A program made the translations under genes and the position numbers. From positions 248,001 to 312,000 of the forward strand of contig JAQUTY010000001.1 in the NCBI GenBank assembly GCA_028694155.1: a DNA stretch of 64,000 bases, written 5' to 3'. Positions 44,779-53,564 of this stretch are shown here, in pieces; within the stretch, counting starts at the first letter, position 1; each line of letters begins with the position of its first letter. Under the pieces are notes generated by a model. The model did no database searches. It worked only from the letters and a program-made list of their open reading frames with translations, and had not been told where the DNA came from. This stretch comes from Eubacteriales bacterium. Its GTDB lineage: Bacteria; Bacillota; Clostridia; Christensenellales; CAG-138.

Positions 44779-46895
44779 GCTACCACCTCCATATCAAGAT
44801 AACTTAGCTGCTCTGATGGTGCGAGTATCGACCGACCGTTTAACGCCTGTTCAGGCGTAATGCCATCGTTGAGTATGCCGTAATTCTCGTAGTTGAAGTG
44901 ATTAAATATCCTCGTTGCGCTGTTGGCTCGCTGCAAGGTGTTGCAGACAGAATAGCCCTCATCGTCAAGCCTGACAAAGAATCCTCGAAATGCTATCTCT
45001 CTGTCCGCCTGCGCTCGCCTTTGCGAATCAACAAGTGTGCCATTGTCCTCAAATTTCAGATATACCACATAACGCACGGCAGTATTGTCCTCGTTGACTC
45101 CAAACACCGTCATTCCTGCGCTCCTTAGAAGCTCCAACAGTTCGGCAGCATCGGTAGCAGCCTCCATCTGTGTCGTCCACTCTATCATGGTGTCGGGCGT
45201 GAGCGTTCGTGTTACGGCGGCATTGGGAAGAACTACCACCGGTGCCGAGTTTGGTGAGGAAAATTCGCCTGTCTGCGTATCTATTTCAAGCGTCATTATA
45301 TCTGCCTGATAGGGGGCTTCCTCTGTCGTATTGAGCCTGTTGAGGGGAATAATCAGCGTTCCGCAAGCAAACAGGTCGCCCACGTCGAGTGCGTCCTGCA
45401 TCGCCCTGACGTTTAGCTCTGTTTTGAACCTGATGCCGTTGGTGTACAGTCCTGCTCCATCGGAGCTTTCCCTGACAATGTGCGCCTGTGCGCCGGTTTG
45501 CGGTGAAAAGACGTTGGGGTCATACAGCTCGATATTGGTCTCTATGCGAAGATTTGCCCCATATCCGTGCTGCTCGGTGTAAAAAAGATCGAAGGTGAAC
45601 GCCTCGCCATCGACAAGTCCGCACCTATCCGCAAGCTCGTTTAGCTGCATCTGCTGTTGCGCAATGCTGTGTGCGCCGCCTATGTCCAGCGCAAGCACGC
45701 CATTGATGTAGATGTAAAGCGCATCATCGCCGGTGAATCTGAAGAATAAATCGTCACTCTCATCATAGACGAACTGCGCGTGTCCCTCCATGGTGTAGTT
45801 GTAATCACGCCCATCATAGGTGTCGTTGTATTTGCCCGAACCTATGGGGTATTCAATGCTGTTTCCGTTGTAGGAGCTGACGCCCTCGTCCAGCAGGTAT
45901 GGCGACACGGTCTGACCACAATATTTATCGAAAATATCGGGCGTAATGGGCAGGAAGAAGTTTGCAGGAATATACGTCGTTCCCCACAGCAGCATATAGT
46001 CCGCCTGTGCCGTCTGGGCATCAAGATATATCTCTCCGTCTACGGTATCGTAGATTACGCCTTCATATGCCGAATCGAAAACATACTTTTTGTTTCCGTT
46101 TTCATCAGTCTCGCTGGTCAGCTTGAGTGTGTTATACTCCGAAATTGGTTTTGAATAGCCTGTCGAATAAAGATTTTTCAGCATGAACATGGCAGCGTCC
46201 GTGCAGGTAGCAATCTCTGATAGAGAGGTAAGCTGCTTTTGACTGCTGGCTTGATAGCTGCCAAGGTCATAGTCCGTCAGAGTCTCCCGAAGATACTGTG
46301 CAAAATCACGCTCCGTTCCGTCCTCAGAATAGCCAAATAGTTCGCCATCGGCAGTACCCTCGACAAAATTGTAGTTGTAGTTGCCCTTGCGTGCTCTTTG
46401 GGGTATCTGAAGTGTCATCTGTATGAGCTGCGCCAGATACTCCACGGTGTTTTGGCAATAGATCGGCTTTCCGTTTGCGTCAAGGCTATCCTCTACCAGC
46501 CCTACGGTAACTCCGTTTTGCACAACGATGCTGTCATCTTCCCAATAGTCCGCAATGGACGGCAACTGATAGTGGTTGGGGTTCTGTGCTATGGTTTCAG
46601 ATGCGCCCAAAAATCCGTAGCCATAGTTGTTCCCCATGTTATAGGTCTTACCATCATAGCGATAGGTGGCCGATGGAGCGTCCGCAGATGCAAAATCGAA
46701 AAGCATTCCATCATTGTGATAGTCGTAAATCGTAATAGGAAGGTCAATGGTGTCCGACTTGTCCAATTCTCCATAAATTCTGGTGTCGATTCCGCCGTCT
46801 GCGTTTGCGTTGCGTGCGCCTATGGGAAAGGTCGCCACTCCCAAAAGAAGCAGCACCATCGCCATCAGCGCAAGGCGTCTTTTAATTCTTGTCAT
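44775..46895 (-). CDS. Secreted fibro-slime domain-containing protein
   Basis: A 706-residue exported protein with an N-terminal signal peptide (basic MTRIKRR, hydrophobic core, cleavage near residue 32). The PA14-like fibro-slime domain at about residues 360-455 is marked by LFFRFTGDDALYIYINGVLA, LDIGGAH and FDLFYTEQHGYGANLRIETN. The preceding 300 residues (YDYHNDGMLFDF, YGFLG) match the usual upstream part of such proteins. The C-terminal 250 residues are not recognised. No LPXTG motif or membrane anchor is seen, so it is released or held non-covalently. AAGGGAG precedes the ATG. The coupled small peptide gene follows. Confidence 0.85.
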   Translation of the reverse strand: MTRIKRRLALMAMVLLLLGVATFPIGARNANADGGIDTRIYGELDKSDTIDLPITIYDYHNDGMLFDFASADAPSATYRYDGKTYNMGNNYGYGFLGASETIAQNPNHYQLPSIADYWEDDSIVVQNGVTVGLVEDSLDANGKPIYCQNTVEYLAQLIQMTLQIPQRARKGNYNYNFVEGTADGELFGYSEDGTERDFAQYLRETLTDYDLGSYQASSQKQLTSLSEIATCTDAAMFMLKNLYSTGYSKPISEYNTLKLTSETDENGNKKYVFDSAYEGVIYDTVDGEIYLDAQTAQADYMLLWGTTYIPANFFLPITPDIFDKYCGQTVSPYLLDEGVSSYNGNSIEYPIGSGKYNDTYDGRDYNYTMEGHAQFVYDESDDLFFRFTGDDALYIYINGVLALDIGGAHSIAQQQMQLNELADRCGLVDGEAFTFDLFYTEQHGYGANLRIETNIELYDPNVFSPQTGAQAHIVRESSDGAGLYTNGIRFKTELNVRAMQDALDVGDLFACGTLIIPLNRLNTTEEAPYQADIMTLEIDTQTGEFSSPNSAPVVVLPNAAVTRTLTPDTMIEWTTQMEAATDAAELLELLRSAGMTVFGVNEDNTAVRYVVYLKFEDNGTLVDSQRRAQADREIAFRGFFVRLDDEGYSVCNTLQRANSATRIFNHFNYENYGILNDGITPEQALNGRSILAPSEQLSYLDMEVVA

Positions 46896-46968
46896 TTTCT
46901 TCTCCCTTATGTGATGTCCCCAGCCTATGAGCTAGGATATGAACAATTCGGAAGGATTATTCAATGAC

Positions 46969-46998
46969 AAAAATACCGATGAAGTCAGACTCCATCGG
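46969..46998 (-). terminator. Terminator after the M15 peptidase gene
   Basis: CCGATG/CATCGG (46976-46998) forms a 7-bp stem; on the minus strand TATTTTTGTC follows. It lies about 34 bp after the peptidase stop and separates that operon from the fibro-slime gene. Confidence 0.75.
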
Positions 46999-47031
46999 CT
47001 AAATTTCGTGTAATTTCAGTATGCCCTGTCT

Positions 47032-47874
47032 TTAATATCCCAGATCCTTCGAAAAGTGTTGATAGTCCTTTTCGCTGCGAAAATTGCCGCCCCATTCCCA
47101 GCCATAGGACGTAAATAGCTGATAGCACAGATCATTTTTGTCAATCATGCCAACTCGAACATCGCTGCGGTCAACCCAATCGGCTGCGTTGGACGGCGAA
47201 ACACGTCCGTCCGAATGAATGTAGGGATTCATCATGGGATTGATGTCGATTGCTGCGCCATAGGCGTGGCGTGACAGCTTGTTTGCCGATGAATAGCGAT
47301 AGTTGAATGCTGAGGTGTTATTTGCCGCCATTGATAAATTGTCCTCAAACGGCTCGCCGTAATCGTCCACCAGCTTCACGCTGCTCAGCGGATACTCCGC
47401 CAAATAGAGCTGATAGAAAATATCCATCACCTCGTTTGCATCCTGTTCATTGACAATCAGCTCGCCCTCGTGTGTCTGACCCTCAAAGTCCACATACAGA
47501 ATGTGAACGTATCTAAGATCGTCATATGTGATTATTGCACCCTCGGCAGGATAGCTCATGCCTGTGATGCGCTGCCTTGTCATTTGGTCAAGATCAATAT
47601 GATAGAAGTTGCTGTCTGCGCCATAAAAGCTCACGTTTAATCCAAAGAAGGGGTCGGGCGTAGCTGTTGGCTCAGGTGTAATCTCTATTGTTGGCGTTGG
47701 CGCTTGTGGTGTGAGCGTCAGCTCAAAGACAATCTCCTCCCTTACCGTTTCGGCACTTGGCGTTGGTGTCAACGCTGCTCGTTCCTCGGTAGGGATTGTT
47801 GCCACCGCAGAGCCGCCTTGTGAGCAGCCCACCAGCAGAATACACACCACAAGAATCAAAGTTAAACGCTTCAT
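47032..47874 (-). CDS. M15 family peptidase (D-Ala-D-Ala carboxypeptidase/endopeptidase-like) lipoprotein
   Basis: A 280-residue surface peptidase. Lipobox LVGC (Cys17) is followed by a Thr/Pro linker (residues about 30-75, with PTPTIEITPEPTATPDP) and a VanY/CwlK-like M15 domain: zinc ligands in SRHAYGAAIDIN (His and Asp) and in GWEWGGNFRSEKDYQHF (final His). NPYIHSDGRV is also typical of M15C members. It probably trims peptidoglycan peptides. Its start overlaps the upstream gene's stop (ATGA), tying it to the two unknown membrane-anchored proteins. Confidence 0.9.
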   Translation of the reverse strand: MKRLTLILVVCILLVGCSQGGSAVATIPTEERAALTPTPSAETVREEIVFELTLTPQAPTPTIEITPEPTATPDPFFGLNVSFYGADSNFYHIDLDQMTRQRITGMSYPAEGAIITYDDLRYVHILYVDFEGQTHEGELIVNEQDANEVMDIFYQLYLAEYPLSSVKLVDDYGEPFEDNLSMAANNTSAFNYRYSSANKLSRHAYGAAIDINPMMNPYIHSDGRVSPSNAADWVDRSDVRVGMIDKNDLCYQLFTSYGWEWGGNFRSEKDYQHFSKDLGY

Positions 47875-48614
47875 TTTGCGTCCAGCTTCAAAAACAGTCT
47901 TCCCTCCTGCTCGACCAGAACTCCCAAGGGAACATCGTCCGTCATGTGAAGCACATATCCTCCCGTAGTCTCTCCGCCCTTGCGCTGCGCACGATATAGC
48001 TGGCAGGATACGCCGTCCTTAGTGTACAAAATTATCTCCTGCCCCATGAGCGAAAAATCTGATATCACCAGTTCGCCCGATGCAAAATCATACCAGCCTA
48101 TCTTCGAGCTGTAATCGTCAACTCCAAACGAATAGGAATACACAAGCTCCTGCGCATCGTCATAATTGAGATCGCACAGCTGCATATCTATCACCCCATA
48201 GCCGTCCGAGCCTTCGTCCAAGCGCAGGTATTCACCGTTGTAGTACAGATATGTGCAGCGTTTTGTATCGTGCTTCATTATCACGCAGCCCACCGCTTCA
48301 CTAATGTCATTTGGCGTTATGTCAAGCCAATGCTCCTTAGAATAATCCAGCAGGTCCTCGTCCTCAAGCGTGCCCAGCTTCATCTTTTCTATCTCCGGCT
48401 CAAAGGCGATTGTGCGACCCTCATCATAGTTACGTTCGGGCACAGGCGATGGTGTAGGAGCGTCCGTAACCACCGCTTCATTTCTCACCTTGCCGCTGTC
48501 AACGGTGCATTTTCCAATGTATATCACCGCAAAAATCACCACACACAGAAGGATGATGAAGCCCAAAATGCAAATCAGCGTAAAAACCAACTTATTTTGA
48601 AAAAACTTTTTCAT
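47871..48614 (-). CDS. Membrane-anchored protein of unknown function (paralogue B of tandem pair)
   Basis: A 247-residue protein with an N-terminal membrane helix (residues about 9-33), a short Pro/Thr linker (TDAPTPSPVPE) and an extracytoplasmic domain. That domain shares an ordered set of features with the next gene upstream: a W-x2-ITP motif, KHDT, a YNGEY strand, then DMQLCDLNYDDAQELVYSYS, which resembles an EF-hand-like or VCBS-type D-x-N-x-D loop. I recognise no named family. It ends in an ATGA overlap with the M15 peptidase gene, so it may regulate or assist that enzyme at the cell surface. Confidence 0.75.
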   Translation of the reverse strand: MKKFFQNKLVFTLICILGFIILLCVVIFAVIYIGKCTVDSGKVRNEAVVTDAPTPSPVPERNYDEGRTIAFEPEIEKMKLGTLEDEDLLDYSKEHWLDITPNDISEAVGCVIMKHDTKRCTYLYYNGEYLRLDEGSDGYGVIDMQLCDLNYDDAQELVYSYSFGVDDYSSKIGWYDFASGELVISDFSLMGQEIILYTKDGVSCQLYRAQRKGGETTGGYVLHMTDDVPLGVLVEQEGRLFLKLDAK

Positions 48615-48623
48615 GCTATCTCC

Positions 48624-49364
48624 TTAAATTTCGAGCAATATCAGCTCACCGTTTTGGCAGGCGAACGTCCATGTATCTCCGCCCATCCTGTCAAGTCGCC
48701 AATCGGTAGTCCCCGTGCCTGTGAAGCCGACTTCTGCCTCACAAGCAACGTAGTTGCCATTTTCGTCCATGTTGAGCATAAACGCCCTGTTATCCACGCT
48801 CAAATTCAGCATAGTCCTGTTCATCTGCCCTTGCTCATTGGTGTCTATGAGCAGTATTGCCGAGCGATAGCCGCCCTCAATCTCATAGCTTGCCGATACT
48901 ATAAGCTCATATTGCCTATCTGCATCGCAGTCAGTAAGCAGAACATCCATAAGCCCAAATCCCCACAGCTGTATGCCCGATGTCAAGTTTGCCAGCGTGA
49001 TGGGGAATATCTCCTCTCCGTATATCAGACAGGTAATTCCCGATGTCTCATGCTTGACAAGTCGCCAGTCAGTATATCCGGCCCATTCCTTGGGAGTAAT
49101 CTCATACCAGAATATGTCGTCATAGCGGTACCCCGAAGGGAATGTGCTCACAGACTGCATATTCAAAGCGTAATTGAGCTCACGGCTCGAATATATGCGT
49201 ACATCCTGAGAAGACGGCATCGGCATGGGCATTGGGGTGGTCGTCGGCTCGGCTTGGGCATTCCTATCCTTCATCTTGTCGCTGATTAGCAGTATAGCCA
49301 AGACTATTAGCACCGCCATAATAAGTATGCACAATATTTTTATCCATCTATCCGCATTATTCAT
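48624..49364 (-). CDS. Membrane-anchored protein of unknown function (paralogue A of tandem pair)
   Basis: A 246-residue protein with one N-terminal helix (residues about 7-29), a linker of Thr, Met and Pro (EPTTTPMPMPMPSS) and an extracytoplasmic domain. It aligns by eye with its downstream neighbour: W-x2-ITP, KHET, IYGEE, GLMDVLLTDCDADRQYELIV and a following strand with SAILLID. The ATG at 49364 lies 2 bp after the acyltransferase stop; a start at 49409 would overlap that gene by over 40 bp and give a non-signal N-terminus. The ribosome site is weak, so expression may rely on coupling. Confidence 0.72.
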   Translation of the reverse strand: MNNADRWIKILCILIMAVLIVLAILLISDKMKDRNAQAEPTTTPMPMPMPSSQDVRIYSSRELNYALNMQSVSTFPSGYRYDDIFWYEITPKEWAGYTDWRLVKHETSGITCLIYGEEIFPITLANLTSGIQLWGFGLMDVLLTDCDADRQYELIVSASYEIEGGYRSAILLIDTNEQGQMNRTMLNLSVDNRAFMLNMDENGNYVACEAEVGFTGTGTTDWRLDRMGGDTWTFACQNGELILLEI

Positions 49365-49366
49365 TT

Positions 49367-50005
49367 CTACGACAGATCCCCTATCATTTTCTCCATTGCG
49401 GACAGCCATTTTGCAATGTGTATTCCGTCAATGAGCATATGGTTGACCTGTATGGATATGGGCATAATCTTTTTTCCGTCACGATCGAAAAACTTGCCCC
49501 AGAGCACACGAGGAATGGACTCCAGTGGGTTCAAAGACATCTCCTGTGTGACATGAGTGAATGAGAACCACGGAGTGCAGGAGATGTATGCCATATCATC
49601 ACGCTCCTCCTCCGCTTCGCTGGGAGCTGCTGCGCCCTCCTTGGCGGCGGCTTCGGTCAACTTGCAGCGGTCACAAAAGCTAATGAGGCTTTCGCCCTGC
49701 TGCCACTCAACGTTGCAAATCCCGAATAGATCGTTCTTCCGCATATAGGTAAAGGACGGAGTGAGCTTGTCATAGCGAACGATATACCCATCGCGCAGCT
49801 TGTCCAAAAACTCCTTGACGCTGTTTAATGCGGCGGTCGAAACATAGACCATCGAATGATAAAACGATAGGCCTTGTTCTTTGCAGTACGCATAAAGCAA
49901 GGATACGTCCAGTTCCACAGTCACGGAGTAGAAAGGAATCCCAAGATTCCTAAACACCTCATATTGCTCTTTTCTGTCCCAATTTTCTATGTCTATAATT
50001 TCCAT
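49367..50005 (-). CDS. Chloramphenicol acetyltransferase-fold acyltransferase
   Basis: A 212-residue protein of the CAT family, which forms trimers and transfers acetyl from acetyl-CoA. The catalytic His motif HxxxDG is present in VNHMLIDGIHIAKWL. Other family features are NWDRKEQYEVFRN at the start, LSFYHSMVY, and the CTPWFSFTHVTQ strand. An insertion rich in Ala/Glu (residues about 123-142) is unusual. Divergent CATs often do not give resistance, and the operon with peptidoglycan and membrane proteins suggests another acceptor. The ATG has no Shine-Dalgarno sequence. Confidence 0.88.
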   Translation of the reverse strand: MEIIDIENWDRKEQYEVFRNLGIPFYSVTVELDVSLLYAYCKEQGLSFYHSMVYVSTAALNSVKEFLDKLRDGYIVRYDKLTPSFTYMRKNDLFGICNVEWQQGESLISFCDRCKLTEAAAKEGAAAPSEAEEERDDMAYISCTPWFSFTHVTQEMSLNPLESIPRVLWGKFFDRDGKKIMPISIQVNHMLIDGIHIAKWLSAMEKMIGDLS

Positions 50006-50011
50006 GTATAT

Positions 50012-50040
50012 AGTATAGCAACAATAAGTCAACTGTGCAA
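50012..50040 (-). promoter_or_regulatory. Predicted leaderless promoter of the CAT-fold gene operon
   Basis: On the minus strand TTGCAC (50035-50040) is followed after 17 bp by TATACT (50012-50017). Six bases separate the -10 from the ATG at 50005, so transcription would begin on the start codon. This matches the geometry at the SpoIID gene. Confidence 0.5.
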
Positions 50041-50121
50041 GTGAACATTTTGTCTCAATCGTGTCAAGAATTATGCCGCCCTGCCAGCTTGACTTCTTAT
50101 TTGAATATATTTGGGTAAGCT

Positions 50122-50150
50122 AAAGCCCCCTGCGAAAAGCAAGGGGCCTT
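50122..50150 (-). terminator. Terminator of the ribosomal superoperon after rplQ
   Basis: A GC-rich stem (AAGGCCCCTTGC with GCAGGGGGCTTT, one G-bulge) with a TTTTC loop lies 16 bp after rplQ. The U-tract is short (TTT), but the stem is strong. Confidence 0.7.
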
Positions 50151-50165
50151 CGTACTTGATATGCG

Positions 50166-50672
50166 CTAGACCAGCTCGATTACTACCATCTGGGCAGCAT
50201 CGCCCCTACGGGGCCCGAGCTTGAACATGCGGGTGTAGCCACCCTTCTTGCCATCCTTGATGCGTGCGGCATACTTCGGTGCGATCTCACGGAACAGCTT
50301 CTCCACAACGGGATGACGCTTATCTGCGGTACGCTCCTTGTAATCCGACTTGCTCTCGTCCTTGGACTTTGTTTCCGGCACATCGTACAGATATGCCATG
50401 ATCTGTCTGCGGGCATGGAGCTTCGTTGCCTTATCCTGCAACTTCTCGACCTTTACGATCTGATCCTTATCGTTTCTCGTTTCCTTCTCGACCATTTCGC
50501 CATTCTCATATTCCTTGACTGCAAGCGTGATAAGCTTCTCAGCAATGGAACGAATCTCCTTAGCTCTGGTCTCAGTGGTCACGATCTTACCGTTCCAAAT
50601 CAAAGCGGTGGTCTGATTTCTGAGCAGTGCAACACGCTGGTCAGAGGGCTTTCCAAGTTTCCTGTTTGCCAT
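50166..50672 (-). CDS. rplQ: 50S ribosomal protein L17
   Basis: A 168-residue L17. The start is typical ([22 protein letters not shown], then [10 protein letters not shown]). The end [23 protein letters not shown] is also typical. Between them, at about residues 55-120, is an enlarged charged segment, making the protein about 45 residues longer than the Bacillus form. It closes the alpha operon 12 bp after rpoA, with AAGGAGG before the ATG. Confidence 0.96.
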   Translation of the reverse strand: MANRKLGKPSDQRVALLRNQTTALIWNGKIVTTETRAKEIRSIAEKLITLAVKEYENGEMVEKETRNDKDQIVKVEKLQDKATKLHARRQIMAYLYDVPETKSKDESKSDYKERTADKRHPVVEKLFREIAPKYAARIKDGKKGGYTRMFKLGPRRGDAAQMVVIELV

Positions 50673-50684
50673 TGTGCTTCCTCC

Positions 50685-51626
50685 TTAATCTTCGTTTGCG
50701 CGAAGGGACAATCCCAACTGCGCCAATTTCTGTTGTACTTCTTCGAGCGATTTACGACCAAGGTTACGAACCTTCATCATCTCATCCTCGTTACGCTGAA
50801 CCAGTTCTTCAACGGTATTGATACCTGCGCGCTTCAAGCAGTTGTAGGAACGAACAGACAGGTCGAGATCTTCGATGTTCATTTCGAGAATCTTCTCCTT
50901 CTTGCTTTCTTCCTTCTCAACAAGAATCTCAACGCCCTGAACATGGTCTGTCAAATTGATGAACAGAACCAGATGCTCGGTAAGAATCTTTGCCGCCAAA
51001 GATGCGGATTCCTCGGGACGAATGCTGCCATCAGTCCAGATCTCCAACGTGAGCTTGTCAAAGTCGGTGATCTGTCCCACACGAGTATTGTCAACCGAAT
51101 AGTTGACCTTCGTAATGGGGGTGAAGATGGAATCTACGGCGATCTCACCGATGGGCATATCTGCATGTTTGTTGCGCTCACTGGTAACATAGCCTCTGCC
51201 ATGATCGAGCATGATCTCCATGTGGAGCTTGCCGTTGCTGTCCAAGGTCGCAATATGCAACTCAGGGTTGATGATTTCAACGTCCGCATCGGGAGTGATG
51301 TCGCCGGCAGTTACTTCGCCTGGGCCAACCGCATCAATGATGACCTTCTTGGGGCCCTTAGTATGCAGTTTGCAGCAAAGCTCCTTGAGGTTGAGGACGA
51401 TCTCTGTGACATCTTCCTTGACGCCTTCAATGGTTGAAAACTCATGCAGCACGCCATCAATACGAATTGATGTTGCAGCAACGCCCGGTAAACTGGACAA
51501 CAGCACTCTGCGCATGGAATTGCCAAGCGTAGTACCAAAACCGCGCTCCAACGGCTCTACAACGAACTTGCCGTAGTTGTCCGTTTTCTCAACGCATTCG
51601 AGTTTGGGCTTTTCGATTTCTAGCAT
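50685..51626 (-). CDS. rpoA: DNA-directed RNA polymerase subunit alpha
   Basis: A 313-residue alpha subunit. The N-terminal assembly domain has [30 protein letters not shown]. The C-terminal domain begins near residue 245 with [27 protein letters not shown] and ends [22 protein letters not shown], the DNA- and activator-binding part. Length is normal. GGAGG precedes the ATG. It lies between rpsD and rplQ as in other Bacillota. Confidence 0.98.
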   Translation of the reverse strand: MLEIEKPKLECVEKTDNYGKFVVEPLERGFGTTLGNSMRRVLLSSLPGVAATSIRIDGVLHEFSTIEGVKEDVTEIVLNLKELCCKLHTKGPKKVIIDAVGPGEVTAGDITPDADVEIINPELHIATLDSNGKLHMEIMLDHGRGYVTSERNKHADMPIGEIAVDSIFTPITKVNYSVDNTRVGQITDFDKLTLEIWTDGSIRPEESASLAAKILTEHLVLFINLTDHVQGVEILVEKEESKKEKILEMNIEDLDLSVRSYNCLKRAGINTVEELVQRNEDEMMKVRNLGRKSLEEVQQKLAQLGLSLRANED

Positions 51627-51667
51627 TTTTACCCTCCTTCGGTAATGTCGATCGGTTCGCCAAAGGC

Positions 51668-52294
51668 TTACCTTGAGTAGAACTCAACGATGAGATGCTC
51701 TTCAATCGTCAAGTCGATGTCCTCACGCTGCGGAAGCGCAAGCACTTTGCCTGTCAGATTTTCGCTGTCCAGCTCAAGCCACTGGGAGACTGCGCGCTTT
51801 GCGCCCTGCTCCTTGAGTGCTGCAAAGAACGGAACTTCACGGCTCTTTTCACGAACCGAGATGACGTCTCCGACCTTTACCTGGTAGGATGCGATGTCGA
51901 CCTTCTTGCCATTGACAAGCAAGTGTCCATGTGTGACCATCTGACGAGCCATCGGACGGGATTCGCCGAAGTTCAATCGATAAGCCACGTTGTCGAGTCT
52001 GCGCTCGATAAGAGAAAGCATGTTCTCACCGGTTACACCGCGCATATTTGCTGCCATCTGGTAATACTTGTGGAATTGCGACTCCAAGATGCCATAAGCA
52101 CGGCGAACCTTCTGCTTCTCGCGAAGCTGAATGCCATACTCGGACTGCTTCTTACGGCTCTGTCCATGCATACCCGGAGGTGTGTGGCGAAGCGTAAGCG
52201 CACACTTTTCAGTGAAGCAACGATCGCCCTTCAAAAACAGCTTGGTGCCTTCTCTGCGGCACTGTCTGCATACTGAACCTGTATATCTAGCCAT
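51668..52294 (-). CDS. rpsD: 30S ribosomal protein S4
   Basis: A 208-residue S4 that nucleates assembly of the small subunit. It begins [20 protein letters not shown], then [20 protein letters not shown] and [23 protein letters not shown]. The S4 RNA-binding domain follows (residues about 97-160: [17 protein letters not shown] then [15 protein letters not shown]). The two early cysteines could be part of a zinc-binding form. Unlike in Bacillus subtilis, rpsD lies within the alpha operon here. Confidence 0.97.
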   Translation of the reverse strand: MARYTGSVCRQCRREGTKLFLKGDRCFTEKCALTLRHTPPGMHGQSRKKQSEYGIQLREKQKVRRAYGILESQFHKYYQMAANMRGVTGENMLSLIERRLDNVAYRLNFGESRPMARQMVTHGHLLVNGKKVDIASYQVKVGDVISVREKSREVPFFAALKEQGAKRAVSQWLELDSENLTGKVLALPQREDIDLTIEEHLIVEFYSR

Positions 52295-52307
52295 TTACAT
52301 ATCCTCC

Positions 52308-52712
52308 TTACACTCTTCTGCGCTTAGGCGGACGGCAGCCGTTGTGCGGGATAGGCGTGACATCTTTGATCATGTTCACGTCCAAGCCTGCGGTCTGCAG
52401 TGCGCGGATAGCAGATTCACGTCCGGAGCCCGGGCCCTTGACGTATACTTCAACGCTCTTTAAGCCATGCTCCATAGCTGCCTTTGCCGCCGTTTCCGAC
52501 GCCATCTGTGCTGCAAACGGAGTGGACTTTCTCGAACCACGGAAGCCAAGCGCACCTGCGGTAGACCACGCAATAGCGTTGCCCTGCATGTCCGTTATGG
52601 TGACCAAGGTGTTATTGAAGGAGGAACGAATGTGTGCCTGACCACGCTCGATGTTCTTTCTTTCACGACGCTTGCGTGTTGCGGCCTTCTTGATCTTGCC
52701 TTTTGTAGCCAT
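52308..52712 (-). CDS. rpsK: 30S ribosomal protein S11
   Basis: A 134-residue platform protein. The family core is [46 protein letters not shown], followed by [20 protein letters not shown] and the C-terminal [18 protein letters not shown]. Length is typical. It lies 13 bp after rpsM and 13 bp before rpsD, with AAGGAGG before the ATG. Confidence 0.98.
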   Translation of the reverse strand: MATKGKIKKAATRKRRERKNIERGQAHIRSSFNNTLVTITDMQGNAIAWSTAGALGFRGSRKSTPFAAQMASETAAKAAMEHGLKSVEVYVKGPGSGRESAIRALQTAGLDVNMIKDVTPIPHNGCRPPKRRRV

Positions 52713-52725
52713 AATCTAGTCCTCC

Positions 52726-53094
52726 TTACTTCTTCTTCCCGCCTTGAGTCCTCTTGGGACCCTTGCGAGTTCTTGCGTTCTGCTTGGTGCTCTGTCCTCT
52801 TACGGGCAGACCCTTGCGGTGACGCACACCACGATAGCAACCGATTTCAATCAGTCGCTTGATGTTCATTGAGGTTTCTCTCCTCAAGTCGCCCTCAACC
52901 TTTACGTTGTGGTCGATATACTCTCTAAGCTTGTTGACATCGCTTTCGTCCAGATCGCGTACACGGATATCAGGATTTACACCTGTATTCGCGAGGATCT
53001 CGGAAGCGGTTTTGCGACCAATACCAAAGATGTAAGTTAAGCCGATTTCGACTCTCTTATCTCTTGGAAGGTCAACGCCAGCAATACGTGCCAT
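52726..53094 (-). CDS. rpsM: 30S ribosomal protein S13
   Basis: A 122-residue head protein contacting the P-site tRNA and 50S bridges. It starts [34 protein letters not shown] and ends in the basic tail [35 protein letters not shown] region. CGGAGG precedes the ATG. A 110-bp spacer with a hairpin lies between it and rpmJ, the longest gap within this superoperon. Confidence 0.98.
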   Translation of the reverse strand: MARIAGVDLPRDKRVEIGLTYIFGIGRKTASEILANTGVNPDIRVRDLDESDVNKLREYIDHNVKVEGDLRRETSMNIKRLIEIGCYRGVRHRKGLPVRGQSTKQNARTRKGPKRTQGGKKK

Positions 53095-53116
53095 ATTGTT
53101 TCTCTACCTCCGTTAA

Positions 53117-53190
53117 AAATTTCTTGTTTTTGTATGTCTAAGCCCACAGGTAATGCCTCGGGTAAGGAGGCATCAGCCGCCCCATGGGTA
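53117..53190 (-). promoter_or_regulatory. Structured spacer between rpmJ and rpsM (possible leader)
   Basis: The 110-bp gap contains a perfect ATGCCT/AGGCAT stem enclosed by CCCA/TGGG arms. Elsewhere in the superoperon gaps are 2-25 bp. The position directly before rpsM suggests an internal leader or r-protein binding site, but no known leader motif is recognised. Confidence 0.4.
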
Positions 53191-53204
53191 CTATTTTTCA
53201 GGCT

Positions 53205-53318
53205 TTAGCCCTGCTTCTGCTTGTGCTTCGGGTTCTCGCAAATGATCATAACTCTGCCCTTGCGCTTGATGATCTTGCACTTCTCACAAATGGGTTTTAC
53301 AGACGGTCTGACTTTCAT
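53205..53318 (-). CDS. rpmJ: 50S ribosomal protein L36
   Basis: A 37-residue protein, too short for most gene finders: [20 protein letters not shown], then [17 protein letters not shown]. The zinc-binding C-x2-C, C and H ligands of the C+ form are all present. AAGGAG lies upstream of the ATG. It follows infA by 24 bp, as in most Bacillota. Confidence 0.96.
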   Translation of the reverse strand: MKVRPSVKPICEKCKIIKRKGRVMIICENPKHKQKQG

Positions 53319-53342
53319 TTTTCCGATTCTCCTTCAAAAAAT

Positions 53343-53564
53343 TTAGTTCTTGCCACGCCACGTTATACGTCCGCGGGTCAAATCATACATCGACAGTTCG
53401 ACGGTGACCTTGTCTCCCGGCAATATGCGAATGTAATGCATACGCAGCTTACCGGATATAGTCGCCAAGATCTTGTGATCATTTTGGAGTTTCACCTCGA
53501 ACATTGCATTCGGAAACGCATCTGTTACGACGCCTTCCACTTCAATGACATCCTGTTTAGACAA
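53343..53564 (-). CDS. infA: Translation initiation factor IF-1
   Basis: A 73-residue OB-fold protein: [21 protein letters not shown], then [29 protein letters not shown] and [14 protein letters not shown]. The start is a TTG at 53564: AAGGAGG sits 6 nt upstream, and the protein then begins exactly where other IF-1 proteins do. No ATG or GTG is available nearby. It overlaps the preceding KOW-protein gene by 8 bp. Confidence 0.95.
   Translation of the reverse strand: MSKQDVIEVEGVVTDAFPNAMFEVKLQNDHKILATISGKLRMHYIRILPGDKVTVELSMYDLTRGRITWRGKN

Noticed and set aside
49367..50005. Calling the CAT-fold gene an antibiotic resistance gene
   Set aside because: Only the fold and catalytic motif are seen; context is cell-wall related and divergent CAT proteins often lack resistance activity.
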